Shown piece by piece: positions 26,430 through 35,300 of a stretch of 64,000 bases of DNA. The DNA lies in assembly GCF_014202315.1 (NCBI RefSeq), contig NZ_JACHGN010000009.1:31602-95601 (forward strand), written 5' to 3'. The notes under the pieces are model-generated. The model was not told the origin of the DNA. It was given only the letters and a program-made list of their open reading frames with translations, and did not search any database. The DNA comes from Thermocatellispora tengchongensis (GTDB taxonomy: Bacteria > Actinomycetota > Actinomycetes > Streptosporangiales > Streptosporangiaceae). How positions within the stretch are numbered: position 1 is the first letter of the stretch; each line of letters opens with the position of its first letter. The position numbers were made by a program, and so were the translations under genes.

Positions 26430-27771
26430 TCCCCCGGCGCGCAATCCGCCCGGTCGCGAAGTGCGACCGGGCGGTTCGCGTGCCGGTGGGAGGCGTCGGG
26501 TCTTGCCGGCGGCGTCCTGCGGCGCCGATCAGCGGAGGCGGTCCTTGGCCCGCAGGCTCGCCAGGGCGGCGCGGCCGTCGCCGACGGCCTGGGCCACGTA
26601 GGACAGACAGGTGCTCCATGCTGCGGGCGTGGGCCAGGGCGTTCTTGGCCGCCTCGTACGCGTCCAGGGCGTAGCGCCAGTCGCGGTCGGCGGTCGGGCC
26701 CACCGGCCCGCTGATCTGGAACTCGTAGTCCAGGCGGTCGATCTCCTCGCCCAGCCGGGTCACGTCCTCCTCGGCGGCGCGGCGGGCGATGGCGTACGCG
26801 GCCGCGGCGCGCGAGCGGCGCTGGTACGCCCCCGCCCAGACCAGGCCGGTGACCAGCAGGCCGATCGCGCTGAGCACGACCAGGACCAGGCCCGCCGAAG
26901 GCCCGGAGGAGACCGGCGCCGTGGGCTCGTACGGGTCGGTGCGGCGGATGTCGCCGGGGATCTCCGGCTCCTGCTCGACGGTCGGGACCAGGGCGTCGAT
27001 CCCCTTCGGGGTGCCCTTCGCGCCCGTCAGGTCCACCTCGTCGGCCTGGATGAACGACGCGCCCTCCACCAGCGCGCCGGTGAAGTCGGCGCCGTCCAGC
27101 TCGGCCTGGGTGAACTCGGCCTCGCGCACGTCCGCGCCCTTGAGCGAGGTGTGCTCCATGTGCGCCTGGCTCAGCTCCGCCTCGCGCAGCGAGGCCCGGC
27201 TGAAGTCGGCGCCGCGGGCCCGCATCTGGCCCGGGGTCGATTCGGTGAGGTCGGCGCCGACCAGCGTGGCGTCGGTGAAGTTGACCTGGGTGAGCTGGGC
27301 CCGGGTGAGCTTGGCCTCGGTCAGGTCGGCGTGCGGGAACTCGGCCTGCCGCAGGTCGGCGTCGATCAGGACCGCCTTGCGCAGGTCGGCGTGGTCGGCC
27401 TGCATCTGGCCGAGATCGGCCTCGCTGAGGTCGGCGCCGCGCAGGTCGGCGTACTCCAGGTGCGCCTGGCGCAGGTTCGCCTCCTTCAGCGACGCGTTGC
27501 GCAGGATCGCGCCGGCGAGCTGCCTCTGCGACAGCTCCACGCCGTCGAGCGTGGCCCCGGTGAAGTCGGCGCAGCTCAGGTCGCGGGGCAGGTCGGTGCT
27601 GGGCGCGATGGTCTTGCCCCGGTAGTTCGGCCCCTGGCCGGGCTTGCACGGGGCGCCGGCCGCGGTGGCGGCGTGCGCGGGGAGGGACAGGGCCGCCAGG
27701 GGGACGGCGAGCAGGACGGCCGGGACGAGCGCGAGCGCACGCCCGAGCACCCGGCGGGTGGTACGACGCAA
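26419..27771 (-). CDS. Pentapeptide-repeat membrane protein, C-terminus frameshifted
   Basis: 450 residues as read. A signal peptide (1-35) precedes about 40 pentapeptide repeats of the A(D/N)Lxx type (about 65-270), which build a right-handed beta-helix, outside the membrane. A TM helix (about 296-318) and a cytoplasmic coiled region (about 320-390) follow. That region resembles the one in the next upstream gene on this strand (EEDVTRLGEEID versus EEDVTKFGEEIT). After MEHLS the frame goes wrong: GACAGACA at 26602-26609 is a 4-base tandem duplication. Removing one unit gives YVAQAVGDGRAALASLRA and a stop at 26528, which aligns with the neighbour. The unshifted gene would be 26528-27771. The role of the helix domain is unknown. 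Confidence 0.82.
   Translation of the reverse strand: MRRTTRRVLGRALALVPAVLLAVPLAALSLPAHAATAAGAPCKPGQGPNYRGKTIAPSTDLPRDLSCADFTGATLDGVELSQRQLAGAILRNASLKEANLRQAHLEYADLRGADLSEADLGQMQADHADLRKAVLIDADLRQAEFPHADLTEAKLTRAQLTQVNFTDATLVGADLTESTPGQMRARGADFSRASLREAELSQAHMEHTSLKGADVREAEFTQAELDGADFTGALVEGASFIQADEVDLTGAKGTPKGIDALVPTVEQEPEIPGDIRRTDPYEPTAPVSSGPSAGLVLVVLSAIGLLVTGLVWAGAYQRRSRAAAAYAIARRAAEEDVTRLGEEIDRLDYEFQISGPVGPTADRDWRYALDAYEAAKNALAHARSMEHLSVLRGPGRRRRPRRPGEPAGQGPPPLIGAAGRRRQDPTPPTGTRTARSHFATGRIARRGITR
26446..26474. terminator. Bidirectional hairpin between drrB-like and pentapeptide genes
   Basis: CCGCCCGGTCGC (26446-26457) pairs with GCGACCGGGCGG (26463-26474) around a 5-base loop; no T tract. 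It lies between convergent genes. The frameshifted tail of the pentapeptide-repeat frame runs through it, which supports the normal end being upstream at 26528. Confidence 0.75.
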
Positions 27772-27847
27772 CGGAGCCTCCTTGTGGAACGCCCCCGATC
27801 ATGGCAGCCGGTCGTTACAGGCCGCTTGCAGCGCGCCTGCACACGAA

Positions 27848-27881
27848 GAACCCCGGCGGGGCCGTGGCCCCACCGGGGTTC
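27848..27881 (-). terminator. Terminator hairpin after the TPM-like gene
   Basis: GAACCCCGG/CCGGGGTTC (27848-27856 with 27873-27881) plus inner GGGGCC/GGCCCC, separated by single mismatches, form a long stable stem between the TPM-like gene and the pentapeptide gene. Read on the minus strand it is followed by TTCGTGTG, a weak T stretch. Confidence 0.75.
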
Positions 27882-27936
27882 ACCGTAGCTCAACCGACAG
27901 CGGCCGACGTGCGGGCCACCGATCGGCGGGCGCCTG

Positions 27937-29307
27937 CTACCAGTCGCCGCCGCCGAAGTCGCCACCGCCGAAGTCACCGAAGCCGCCGAAGTCGCCTCCG
28001 CCGCCGCCCCAGTCACCGCCGCCGCCGAAGTCGCCCCCGGCGTCGGCCATGCCCTGCTCGTAGCCGAGGCCGTAGCCGCCCATGCCCCAGCCGCCGCCGA
28101 GCATGCTGCCCAGCATGGTGCCGACGAGCATGCCGGTCATGACGTCGCCGAAGCCGCCGTAGTAGCCGTAGGCGTAGGGCTGGTAGGCCGGGCCCGCGTC
28201 GTAGTAGGGACGCCGCTGCCCGTTGACCATGACCTCGCGCATCTGCGGGTCGAAGCCGCGCTCCACCGCCTCGGCGTCGGCCGCGCAGGCGGGCACGTCG
28301 CGCACCGCGCCGCCGGGCGGCGCCCAGCGCACGTCGCGCACCGACGGGCCGTGCTGCGGGTTGAAGAAGCAGGGCGCCCGGCGCTCGGGGATCGGCTGGT
28401 CGTTGACCCGGGCCTTCACCACGGCCAGCGCGTAGCGGCCGTCCTCCAGCGTGCTGGTCACCTGGCGCACGTCGTCGGGGCGCTTGATCGTGGCCAGCTC
28501 GGTCTTGGCCTTCTCGTAGGAGTCGAGGGCCTTCTGCCACTCGTCGAGGTGGCCGCCGCCCTCGCCGAGCAGCTTGACGTCGGTGTCGAGCGCGGTGATC
28601 TCCTCACCGAACTTGGTGACGTCCTCCTCGACGGTGTACTTCACCGCGGCCAGCTCGGCGGCCTCGCGGGCCTCGCGCTCGCGCTTCTTCTTGCGGGAGT
28701 ACAGCAGCAGGCCGCCGCCGCCCGCCAGGGCCAGCACCAGGATGGCCAGCAGCACGCCGACCCCGCTGCCGGAGCCGCCGGAGCGGTTGCCCGGGTCGAG
28801 CTGGTCGGCCGGCCGGTCGTTGACGCGGTTGACGATCTCCTGGGTGACCGCGACGACGTCACCGGGGTTGTTCTGGGCCGCCAGGTTGGCGATCTGGCCG
28901 GCGACGTTGCGGCGCAGCTCGCTCGAAGCGGCGAACACCGTGGTGCCGTCGAGCACCACGACGGTCGCGCGAGGACGGCCCGCGGCGGCGAGCGCCTGGC
29001 CGAGCTGCGTCACGTACGGCCCGGCGGCCTGCGGGGTGGGCAGCGTGCCGTCGGGCAGCGCCGCCATGTAGATCTTACGTTGCGAGTCCTCAAGGATGCC
29101 GCGGACCTCCGACTGCTGGGCAGAGGTCAGGGCCGCACCGCTCTCCACGAAGAGCGGTCCGTTCTTTTGCCAGGACTGGACGACCGAATTGGCGTCGGGC
29201 GGCGCCGCGGCACTCGCCGCGGGCGCCAGCGCGAAAAGCGCGAAAAGCCCGGCGAGCAGCGCCACAAGCGCTGTGCCCGCACGGCGAACCGGGTGGGTCA
29301 TGTTCAC
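27937..29307 (-). CDS. TPM-like secreted/membrane protein with Gly-Asp tail
   Basis: 456 residues. Signal peptide to about residue 35; a TPM-like extracytoplasmic domain (about 40-170); Ser/Gly linker; TM helix (about 183-203) followed by RKKKRER, so the rest is cytoplasmic. Then a coiled segment (about 205-315) is shared with the pentapeptide protein. A Cys-containing, Tyr/Gly-rich region (AYGYYGGFGD) and a low-complexity tail of GGDFGGGGDW-type repeats end the protein. GTG at 29307 has GGAGG 9 bases upstream. TPM-domain proteins act in photosystem or envelope quality control elsewhere, but this fusion is unassigned. Confidence 0.82.
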   Translation of the reverse strand: MNMTHPVRRAGTALVALLAGLFALFALAPAASAAAPPDANSVVQSWQKNGPLFVESGAALTSAQQSEVRGILEDSQRKIYMAALPDGTLPTPQAAGPYVTQLGQALAAAGRPRATVVVLDGTTVFAASSELRRNVAGQIANLAAQNNPGDVVAVTQEIVNRVNDRPADQLDPGNRSGGSGSGVGVLLAILVLALAGGGGLLLYSRKKKREREAREAAELAAVKYTVEEDVTKFGEEITALDTDVKLLGEGGGHLDEWQKALDSYEKAKTELATIKRPDDVRQVTSTLEDGRYALAVVKARVNDQPIPERRAPCFFNPQHGPSVRDVRWAPPGGAVRDVPACAADAEAVERGFDPQMREVMVNGQRRPYYDAGPAYQPYAYGYYGGFGDVMTGMLVGTMLGSMLGGGWGMGGYGLGYEQGMADAGGDFGGGGDWGGGGGDFGGFGDFGGGDFGGGDW

Positions 29308-29389
29308 GGCAGCAAGCCTCCTTCGCCCTTGTGGACGAATGGGCGGACGGGGGAGTTCCCGCGACGCCCCCTCAAATCCGACCGTATCT

Positions 29390-29426
29390 CCTGAGCGGGC
29401 GTGCCGGATGCCCCGCCCGGCTCAGG
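29390..29426 (-). terminator. Hairpin overlapping the carboxylase stop codon
   Basis: CCTGAGC then GGGCG (29390-29401) pair with CGCCC and GCTCAGG (29414-29426) with one bulged base. The stem spans the stop codon of the minus-strand carboxylase gene. There is no clear T run. Confidence 0.55.
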
Positions 29427-31191
29427 CGTCCTTGATCTCGCAGATGACCGCGCCCGAGGTGACGGTCTGGCCGACCGCGGCGCTCAGGCCGGTGACCGTG
29501 CCGTCCTTGTGGGCGAGGAGCGGCTGCTCCATCTTCATCGCCTCCAGCACCACGATCGGGTCGCCGGCCGCGACCGTGTCGCCGTCGGCGGCCACCACCT
29601 TCACGATCGTGCCCTGCATCGGGCTGACCAGCGCCGCGCCGCTCGCCGCCGCCTTCTTCGCGGCCCCGCCGCCGCGCCGGGGCGGCCGTTGCGCCCGTCC
29701 GCCGCCCGCGCCGCCGCCCGTGGCGAGCCCGCCGAGCCCCGCGGGCAGGACGACCTCCAGCCGCTTGCCGCCCACCTCGACGGTGACGCGCTCGCGCTCG
29801 CCCGCCGCAGGCGCGCCCACCTCGGCCGCCGCGGCGTCGTAGGGCGGGATGCGGTTGTCGAACTCGGTCTCGATCCACCGCGTGTGCACCGAGAACGGCT
29901 CGCCGGTGAAGGCCGGGTCATCGACGACCGCGCGGTGGAACGGGATGGCGGTGGGCATGCCGGCGATCTCGAACTCGGCCAGCGCCCGGCGCGAGCGCTC
30001 CAGCGCCTCCCGGCGGGTGCGCCCGGTCACGATCAGCTTGGCCACCAGCGAGTCGTACGCCTGCGGGACCGTCATGCCCTCCTCGTAGCCCGAGTCGAGC
30101 CGCACCCCGGGCCCCGACGGCGCGCGCATGACGGTCAGAGTGCCGGGCGCGGGCAGGAAGTTGCGGCCCGGGTCCTCGGCGTTGATCCGGAACTCGATGG
30201 AGTGGCCGCGCAGCGGCGGGTCGTCGTAGCCGATCGCCTCGCCCGCGGCGATCCGGAACATCTCGCGCACCAGGTCGATCCCGGCCACCTCCTCGGTGAC
30301 GGGGTGCTCCACCTGGAGCCGGGTGTTGACCTCCAGGAAGGAGACCGTGCCGTCCTGGCCCACCAGGAACTCGCAGGTGCCCGCCCCGACGTAGCCCGCC
30401 TCGCGCAGGATCGCCTTGGAGCTGCGGCGCAGCAGCGCCTCCTGCTCGGCGGTCAGGAACGGCGCCGGAGCCTCCTCCACCAGCTTCTGGTGCCGCCGCT
30501 GGAGCGAGCAGTCGCGGGTGCTGACCACGACCACGTTGCCGTGCGAATCGGCAAGGCACTGGGTCTCCACGTGCCGGGGCCGGTCCAGGTAGCGCTCGAC
30601 GAAGCACTCGCCCCTGCCGAACGACGCCACCGCCTCGCGCACCGCGCTGTCGTACAGCTCGGGGATCTCCTCCAGGGTCCTGGCGACCTTCAGGCCCCGG
30701 CCCCCGCCGCCGTACGCCGCCTTGATCGCGATCGGCAGGCCGTGCTCCTCGGCGAACGCCACGACCTCCTCCACCCCGGCGACCGGGTCGGGCGTGCCCG
30801 CGACGAGCGGCGCCCCGACGCGCTGCGCGATGTGCCTGGCCCGCACCTTGTCGCCCAGATCGTCGATCGCCGACGGCGGCGGGCCGATCCAGGTCAGCCC
30901 GGCGTCGATGACGGCCTGCGCGAACGCGGCGTTCTCGGCGAGGAATCCGTAGCCGGGGTGCACGGCGTCGGCGCCGCTCTCGGCGGCGATCCGCAGGATC
31001 TTCTCGATGGACAGGTACGTGTCGGCCGCCGTCTCGCCGGACAGCGCGTACGCCTCGTCGGCCACCCTGACGTGCAGCGCGTCCAGATCGTGGTCGGAGT
31101 AGACGGCGACGCTCGCCAGCCCGGCGTCGCGGCACGCGCGCGCGACCCTCACGGCGATCTCGCCACGGTTGGCGATCAGGACCTTCTGCAC
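29422..31191 (-). CDS. Acyl-CoA carboxylase alpha subunit (biotin carboxylase plus BCCP)
   Basis: 589 residues. Biotin carboxylase domain (about 1-445: [32 protein letters not shown] loop, [18 protein letters not shown]). A short linker and a biotinyl domain with the biotinylated Lys in EAMKMEQP (about 555) follow. It carboxylates biotin with ATP and bicarbonate for acetyl- or propionyl-CoA carboxylase. GTG start at 31191 is set by homology directly before VLIANRG. No carboxyltransferase beta subunit is nearby, so the partner is encoded elsewhere, as with actinobacterial AccA-type subunits. Confidence 0.95.
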   Translation of the reverse strand: MQKVLIANRGEIAVRVARACRDAGLASVAVYSDHDLDALHVRVADEAYALSGETAADTYLSIEKILRIAAESGADAVHPGYGFLAENAAFAQAVIDAGLTWIGPPPSAIDDLGDKVRARHIAQRVGAPLVAGTPDPVAGVEEVVAFAEEHGLPIAIKAAYGGGGRGLKVARTLEEIPELYDSAVREAVASFGRGECFVERYLDRPRHVETQCLADSHGNVVVVSTRDCSLQRRHQKLVEEAPAPFLTAEQEALLRRSSKAILREAGYVGAGTCEFLVGQDGTVSFLEVNTRLQVEHPVTEEVAGIDLVREMFRIAAGEAIGYDDPPLRGHSIEFRINAEDPGRNFLPAPGTLTVMRAPSGPGVRLDSGYEEGMTVPQAYDSLVAKLIVTGRTRREALERSRRALAEFEIAGMPTAIPFHRAVVDDPAFTGEPFSVHTRWIETEFDNRIPPYDAAAAEVGAPAAGERERVTVEVGGKRLEVVLPAGLGGLATGGGAGGGRAQRPPRRGGGAAKKAAASGAALVSPMQGTIVKVVAADGDTVAAGDPIVVLEAMKMEQPLLAHKDGTVTGLSAAVGQTVTSGAVICEIKDA

Positions 31192-31522
31192 CGAGGTCGT
31201 CCCTTCCTCATGAGGCCGGAAGCCCGCCCCGCGCGAGCGCAGCGCGACAGGATCCCCCAAGGGAGTGTAAGCGCCCCCTGATCTCAGGATCGCGGCTCCC
31301 CCCGCCTGGAGCCCCCGCGTGCCGCACGGGATCTTCGGACCGGCTCGCGCATTGCCGCTGATTTCCGCACCGATAAATGTTTGGATAGTGGTACGTAACC
31401 TGTTTTCGTCGCTCCATTCTTCATAGCCGCTCGGCATAACCCGCCGTGGCGCCGCAGTCCGACGTCTAAGGTGGGGTCGCTCGGCTACCGCCTGTCATCT
31501 GGACGACCAGAAGGAGACCTGC
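31192..31522. other. Divergent promoter region, carboxylase / WXG100
   Basis: 331 bases without a supported gene. An AT-richer segment at about 31360-31430 probably holds promoters. The WXG100 gene has an AGAAGGAGA ribosome site at about 31509-31517. No palindrome stood out. Confidence 0.5.
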
Positions 31523-31795
31523 ATGACCCAGAATCTGCTGGGTGGCAATCCCGCTGAAATGCAGCAGATGGCCACGCAGTTCACGCAGCAGGCCGATCAG
31601 GTGCGCGCGACGGTGGCGGCCCTCGACCGCGAGGCGGCCAAGGTCGGCACCGCATGGACCGGCCAGGGCGCCGAGCGATTCCGCGACTCGTGGCAGAACT
31701 ACCGCGTCGCCTTCCAGCGCATGTCCGAGGAACTGCAGGAGGCCGCCCGAGTGATCAACACCTACCGCGGCAACATCGAGTCCGCCACCGCCTAG
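31523..31795 (+). CDS. WXG100-family (ESAT-6-like) type VII secretion substrate
   Basis: 90 residues, typical WXG100 length. Two helices flank the central turn motif TAWTGQG (Trp-x-Gly, about 45-47). The C-terminal helix VINTYRGNIESA lacks a clear YxxxD/E export signal, so partnering with another WXG100 protein may supply it. It lies 560 bases from, and convergent to, the EccC-type ATPase that would drive its secretion. Followed by a strong hairpin terminator. Confidence 0.93.
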   Translation: MTQNLLGGNPAEMQQMATQFTQQADQVRATVAALDREAAKVGTAWTGQGAERFRDSWQNYRVAFQRMSEELQEAARVINTYRGNIESATA

Positions 31796-31806
31796 ATCCC
31801 ACCCAC

Positions 31807-31840
31807 ACGACGGGCGCGCCGGTTCCGGCGCGCCCGTCGT
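31807..31840. terminator. Terminator after WXG100 gene
   Basis: ACGACGGGCGCGCC (31807-31820) and GGCGCGCCCGTCGT (31827-31840) form a perfect 14-bp stem, followed by TTCT. Located 12 bases after the WXG100 stop. Confidence 0.85.
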
Positions 31841-31903
31841 TCTGCGCCGGCCCTGCCGGGGTGTGCCCGCCCTGCCGGGGTGCGCCGAGGTGTGCCCGGT
31901 GCC

Positions 31904-32017
31904 GCGCGCACCTCGCGCCCACGCGTGGCCTGCGCCAGGTCATACGCCATGCCCGGCCGAGCGCGCACCTCACGCCCGGTCGCGGCCCGCGCCAGGTCGT
32001 ACGCCGGGTTCGGCCGT
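31904..32017. repeat. 57-base degenerate tandem repeat (two copies)
   Basis: Units at 31904-31960 and 31961-32017, both beginning GCGCGCACCT and sharing GCGCCAGGTC followed by (A/G)TACGCC. Part of a roughly 500-base non-coding, GC-rich repetitive stretch between the WXG100 and EccC genes. Long open frames here run in several frames and look like repeat translation, not genes. Confidence 0.7.
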
Positions 32018-32330
32018 GTTCTCGTGCTCGCCGTGCCCGGTCGCTCTCGCGCTCGCCGTGCCGCCGGGGGCGAGGCGGGAGCCGCCTCGGCCGTGTCCCG
32101 GGCGCGCTCGTGCTCGCCAGGCCCGGCCGCGCTCGGTCGTGCGCCATGCCGGGCCGTGTTCTCGCGCTCGCCAGGCTCGGTCGCTCTCGCGCTCGCCGTG
32201 CCGCCGGGGCGAGGCGGGAACCGCCCCCGCCGTGTCCCGGCCGCGCTCTCACCACGCCGTGCCCGGCCGCGCTCGGTCGTGCGCCATGCCCGGCCGCGCT
32301 CTCGCGTTCGCCGTTCCCGGCCATGCCCCG
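32012..32330. repeat. 140-base degenerate tandem repeat (about 2.3 copies)
   Basis: Copy 1 32012-32151, copy 2 32152-32291, then a partial third copy. Shared landmarks are GGTCGCTCTCGCGCTCGCCG and, near the end of each unit, CTCGGTCGTGCGCCATGCC. No promoter or gene is evident; the EccC gene ends at 32356. Confidence 0.7.
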
Positions 32331-32355
32331 CTGCCCCAGGGACGCGGGAGCGGGA

Positions 32356-35300
32356 TCAGGTGGGCAGGGCGGCCTGGATGGGGGTGATGGCGCCCAGGGT
32401 GATGAGCAGGCCGCGGCCTGGGGGGCCGCCTACGGCGCCGCGGGGGAGGCGGACGGCGAACAGGTCGCCGTCGGTGGGGCCCTGGACCGACAGGAGCATG
32501 CCGGTGCGTGACTTGCGGGCCTCGGCCACGAAGCCGCGGTAGGCCGTGGTCATGTCGCCGGTGGTGCCCGCGATGATCAGGCCGTGCTCGGCGTCGCGGC
32601 CCGAGCGCAGCACCTCCTCCAGGGCCGTGGCGAGCGGGGTGTCCTGCGGCACGAGTTCGGCGTCGTCCACCAGCACGACGTACCTGTCGCGGCCCGCGAC
32701 GGCCTCGCGCAGGTCCTGCGGGCCCGCCGCGCCGTCCTGGGGCTCGCCCCGGCCGTTCAGCACCGCGAGCACGCCCGGCTGCCCGGCCAGGTCGCGCAGC
32801 GGGCTGCGCCGCGGGGTGACCACCACCAGGGGGGTGCCGGCGGCCAGCAGCGAGCGCGCCGCCGTCAGCAGCGCCGAGGACCGGCCCGAGCGCGACGGGC
32901 CCGCCACCACCGCCCCGGGGCCGTGCGCGATCAGGTCCACGCCCAGCGGGCCCAGCGCGTCGCCGCCCGCGCCCAGCAGCGCCCACAGCGGCGAGGGCGG
33001 CTCGAAGGCCGGGTCCAGCTCCATCGCCTGCTCGGTGGTGATCCGCACCGGCAGCGCGTCCACCCGCAGCGGGCGCTCCCCGCGCGGCACCACGGAACGG
33101 GCGAGCTCTTGCAGGGCCGCGACCTGCGCGGGACCGGCCGGGTCCTCGGCCAGCAGCGCGATCTGGCTCTCCACGACGCCGTGCTCGCCGATCGCCAGCG
33201 CCCGTCCGGGCGGCATGGACGACGGCAGGTCCTTCAGCGGCAGCCCGGCCAGCCCGTAGTCCGCCGGGTCCGACAGCCGCATGATCAACCGGTCCTCGAA
33301 CACCGTGGAGATCTGGCCGAGCAGTCCCGACCGGTCGGCGGTCACCACCGCGCGCAGCCCCACGGCGGGGCCCTCGCGCAGGAGCTGCAGGACGGCCTCG
33401 ATCAGCCGCCCGTAGTCGTAACCCTCGAACGCCGCGATGAACCCCTCCCACCGGTCCAGCATCAGCACCAGCCACGGCGGCAGGCTCTCGCCCGCCGCCT
33501 CGGCGCGGGCGCGGCCGGCGGCGCGCAGCTCGGCCAGCGAGGCGAACCCGGCCGCCGCCAGGAGCTGCTGCCGCCTGCCCACCTCGGCGCGCAGCCGGCC
33601 CAGCAACCGCTCCACCCGGTCGAGCTGGTCGCGGGTGACCACGGCGCCGCAGTGGGGCAGGGCCACCAGCGGCAGCAGCGCCCCCGACCCGCAGTCGATC
33701 GCGTGTACGTGCACGTCGGCCGGGCTCGTGCCGGCCGCGATCACCCCGGCCAGCGTGCGCAGCGCCGTCGAGCGCCCGCTGCGGGCCGACCCGGCGAGCA
33801 GCAGGTGGCCGCCGTTGACCAGGTCCAGCGCGAGCGTGCCGCGCGCCTGCTCCCACGGCTCGTCCGTCACGCCGAAGACCAGCCCCGCGCCGCCGTCGCC
33901 GGTCATCTCGCGCACGCCGGAGACCGTGACCGAGGCCGGCAGCGGCGGCAGCCACGGCGTCGGCTGCTCCGGCACGCGCAGCAGCTCGGCGGCCCCGATC
34001 ACCGCCTCGGTGAGCGCCGCCAGGTCGCTGCGCGGCTCCGCCGCCGGCCGCCGCGCCGCCGCCGATGGCCGCTGGGCGGGCAGCGGGTGGCCGAGGGCCC
34101 GCCAGTCCAGCTCCACCACCGACAGCCGCCCCTCGCCGCCCCCGCCCTCCTGCGTACGCGCGCCGCCGATCCGCGCCGTCTGCACCGCCTCCGCCTCGCC
34201 CGCCCCCGACTTCACGTAGCAGCGGCCCGGGGTCGCCTTGGAGATGTGCGCGGCGTCGGGCATGTCGATCACGTCGGACGACTCCACCGCCTCGGTCACC
34301 CGCAGCGCGATCCGCAGCGAGGTGTTGGCCTGGATGTCGGCCGTGACCACGCCCGCCGGGCGCTGGGTGGCCAGGATCAGGTGGATGCCCAGCGAACGCC
34401 CCCGCCTGGCGATGTCCACCAGCCCGCTGACGAAGTCGGGCAGCTCGGTGACCAGCGCCGCGAACTCGTCGATGATCAGCACCAGCCGGGGCAGCGGGTC
34501 CTGGCACTCCTTCGCGCCCCGGGCGCGGGCCGCCTGGTAGTCCTCGATGTCCTTGGCGCCCGCGCCCAGCAGGATGCGCTCGCGGCGGCGGATCTCGGCG
34601 GCCAGCGAGGCGAGCGCGCGTCCGGTGAGGTGGCCGTCCAGGTCGGTCACCATGCCGACGGTGTGCGGCAGGCGCACGCACTCCTTGAACGCCGCCCCGC
34701 CCTTGTAGTCGATCAGCACGAACGTCATCTCGTCGGGCCGGTTCGCGGCGGCGAGCGAGCAGATGAGGGTCTGCAGCAGCTCGGACTTGCCCGCGCCCGT
34801 GGTTCCGGCGATCAGCGCGTGCGGGCCGTCCACGCGCAGGTCCACCGCGAACGGCCCCTCGGGCCCGACGCCGATGACCGCCCTGGTCGTCGCGCCGGTC
34901 CAGCGCCGGGCCACGGCCTCGGGGGTGGGGTCGCGCAGGTCGAGCAGGTCGAGCAGCCGGGCGGCGTCGGGCAGCGCCGCGGAGCCGTCGTCGCGGCTCA
35001 CGTCGCGGATCGGTGCCAGGGCGCGGGCCAGCCGGTCGCACCACGCCACCGCCACCTGGTCGGCCAGGATCTCCCCGACCGCCTCCAGGCCCCCGCCGCC
35101 GAGGCGCACCAGCCCGTCCGCCCCGCAGTCGGCGACGGTGGCGCACTCCTCGGGCAGCAGTCTGCGGTCCTCGTCCAGGGCGATCGTGTAGACGCCCGCG
35201 CGCGGCCCCTGGCGCAGCACCTGCGGCATGCCCGGCAGCGCGCGCAGCACCTGGGCGCCGTCGGCGATCACCAGCACGTCGTACGGACGCTGGTCGTAGG

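Noticed and set aside
31755-32511. Long open frames on both strands over the WXG100-eccC gap
   Set aside because: All six frames are open because of GC-rich repeats; composition is Arg/Pro/Ala-only and no start is supported.
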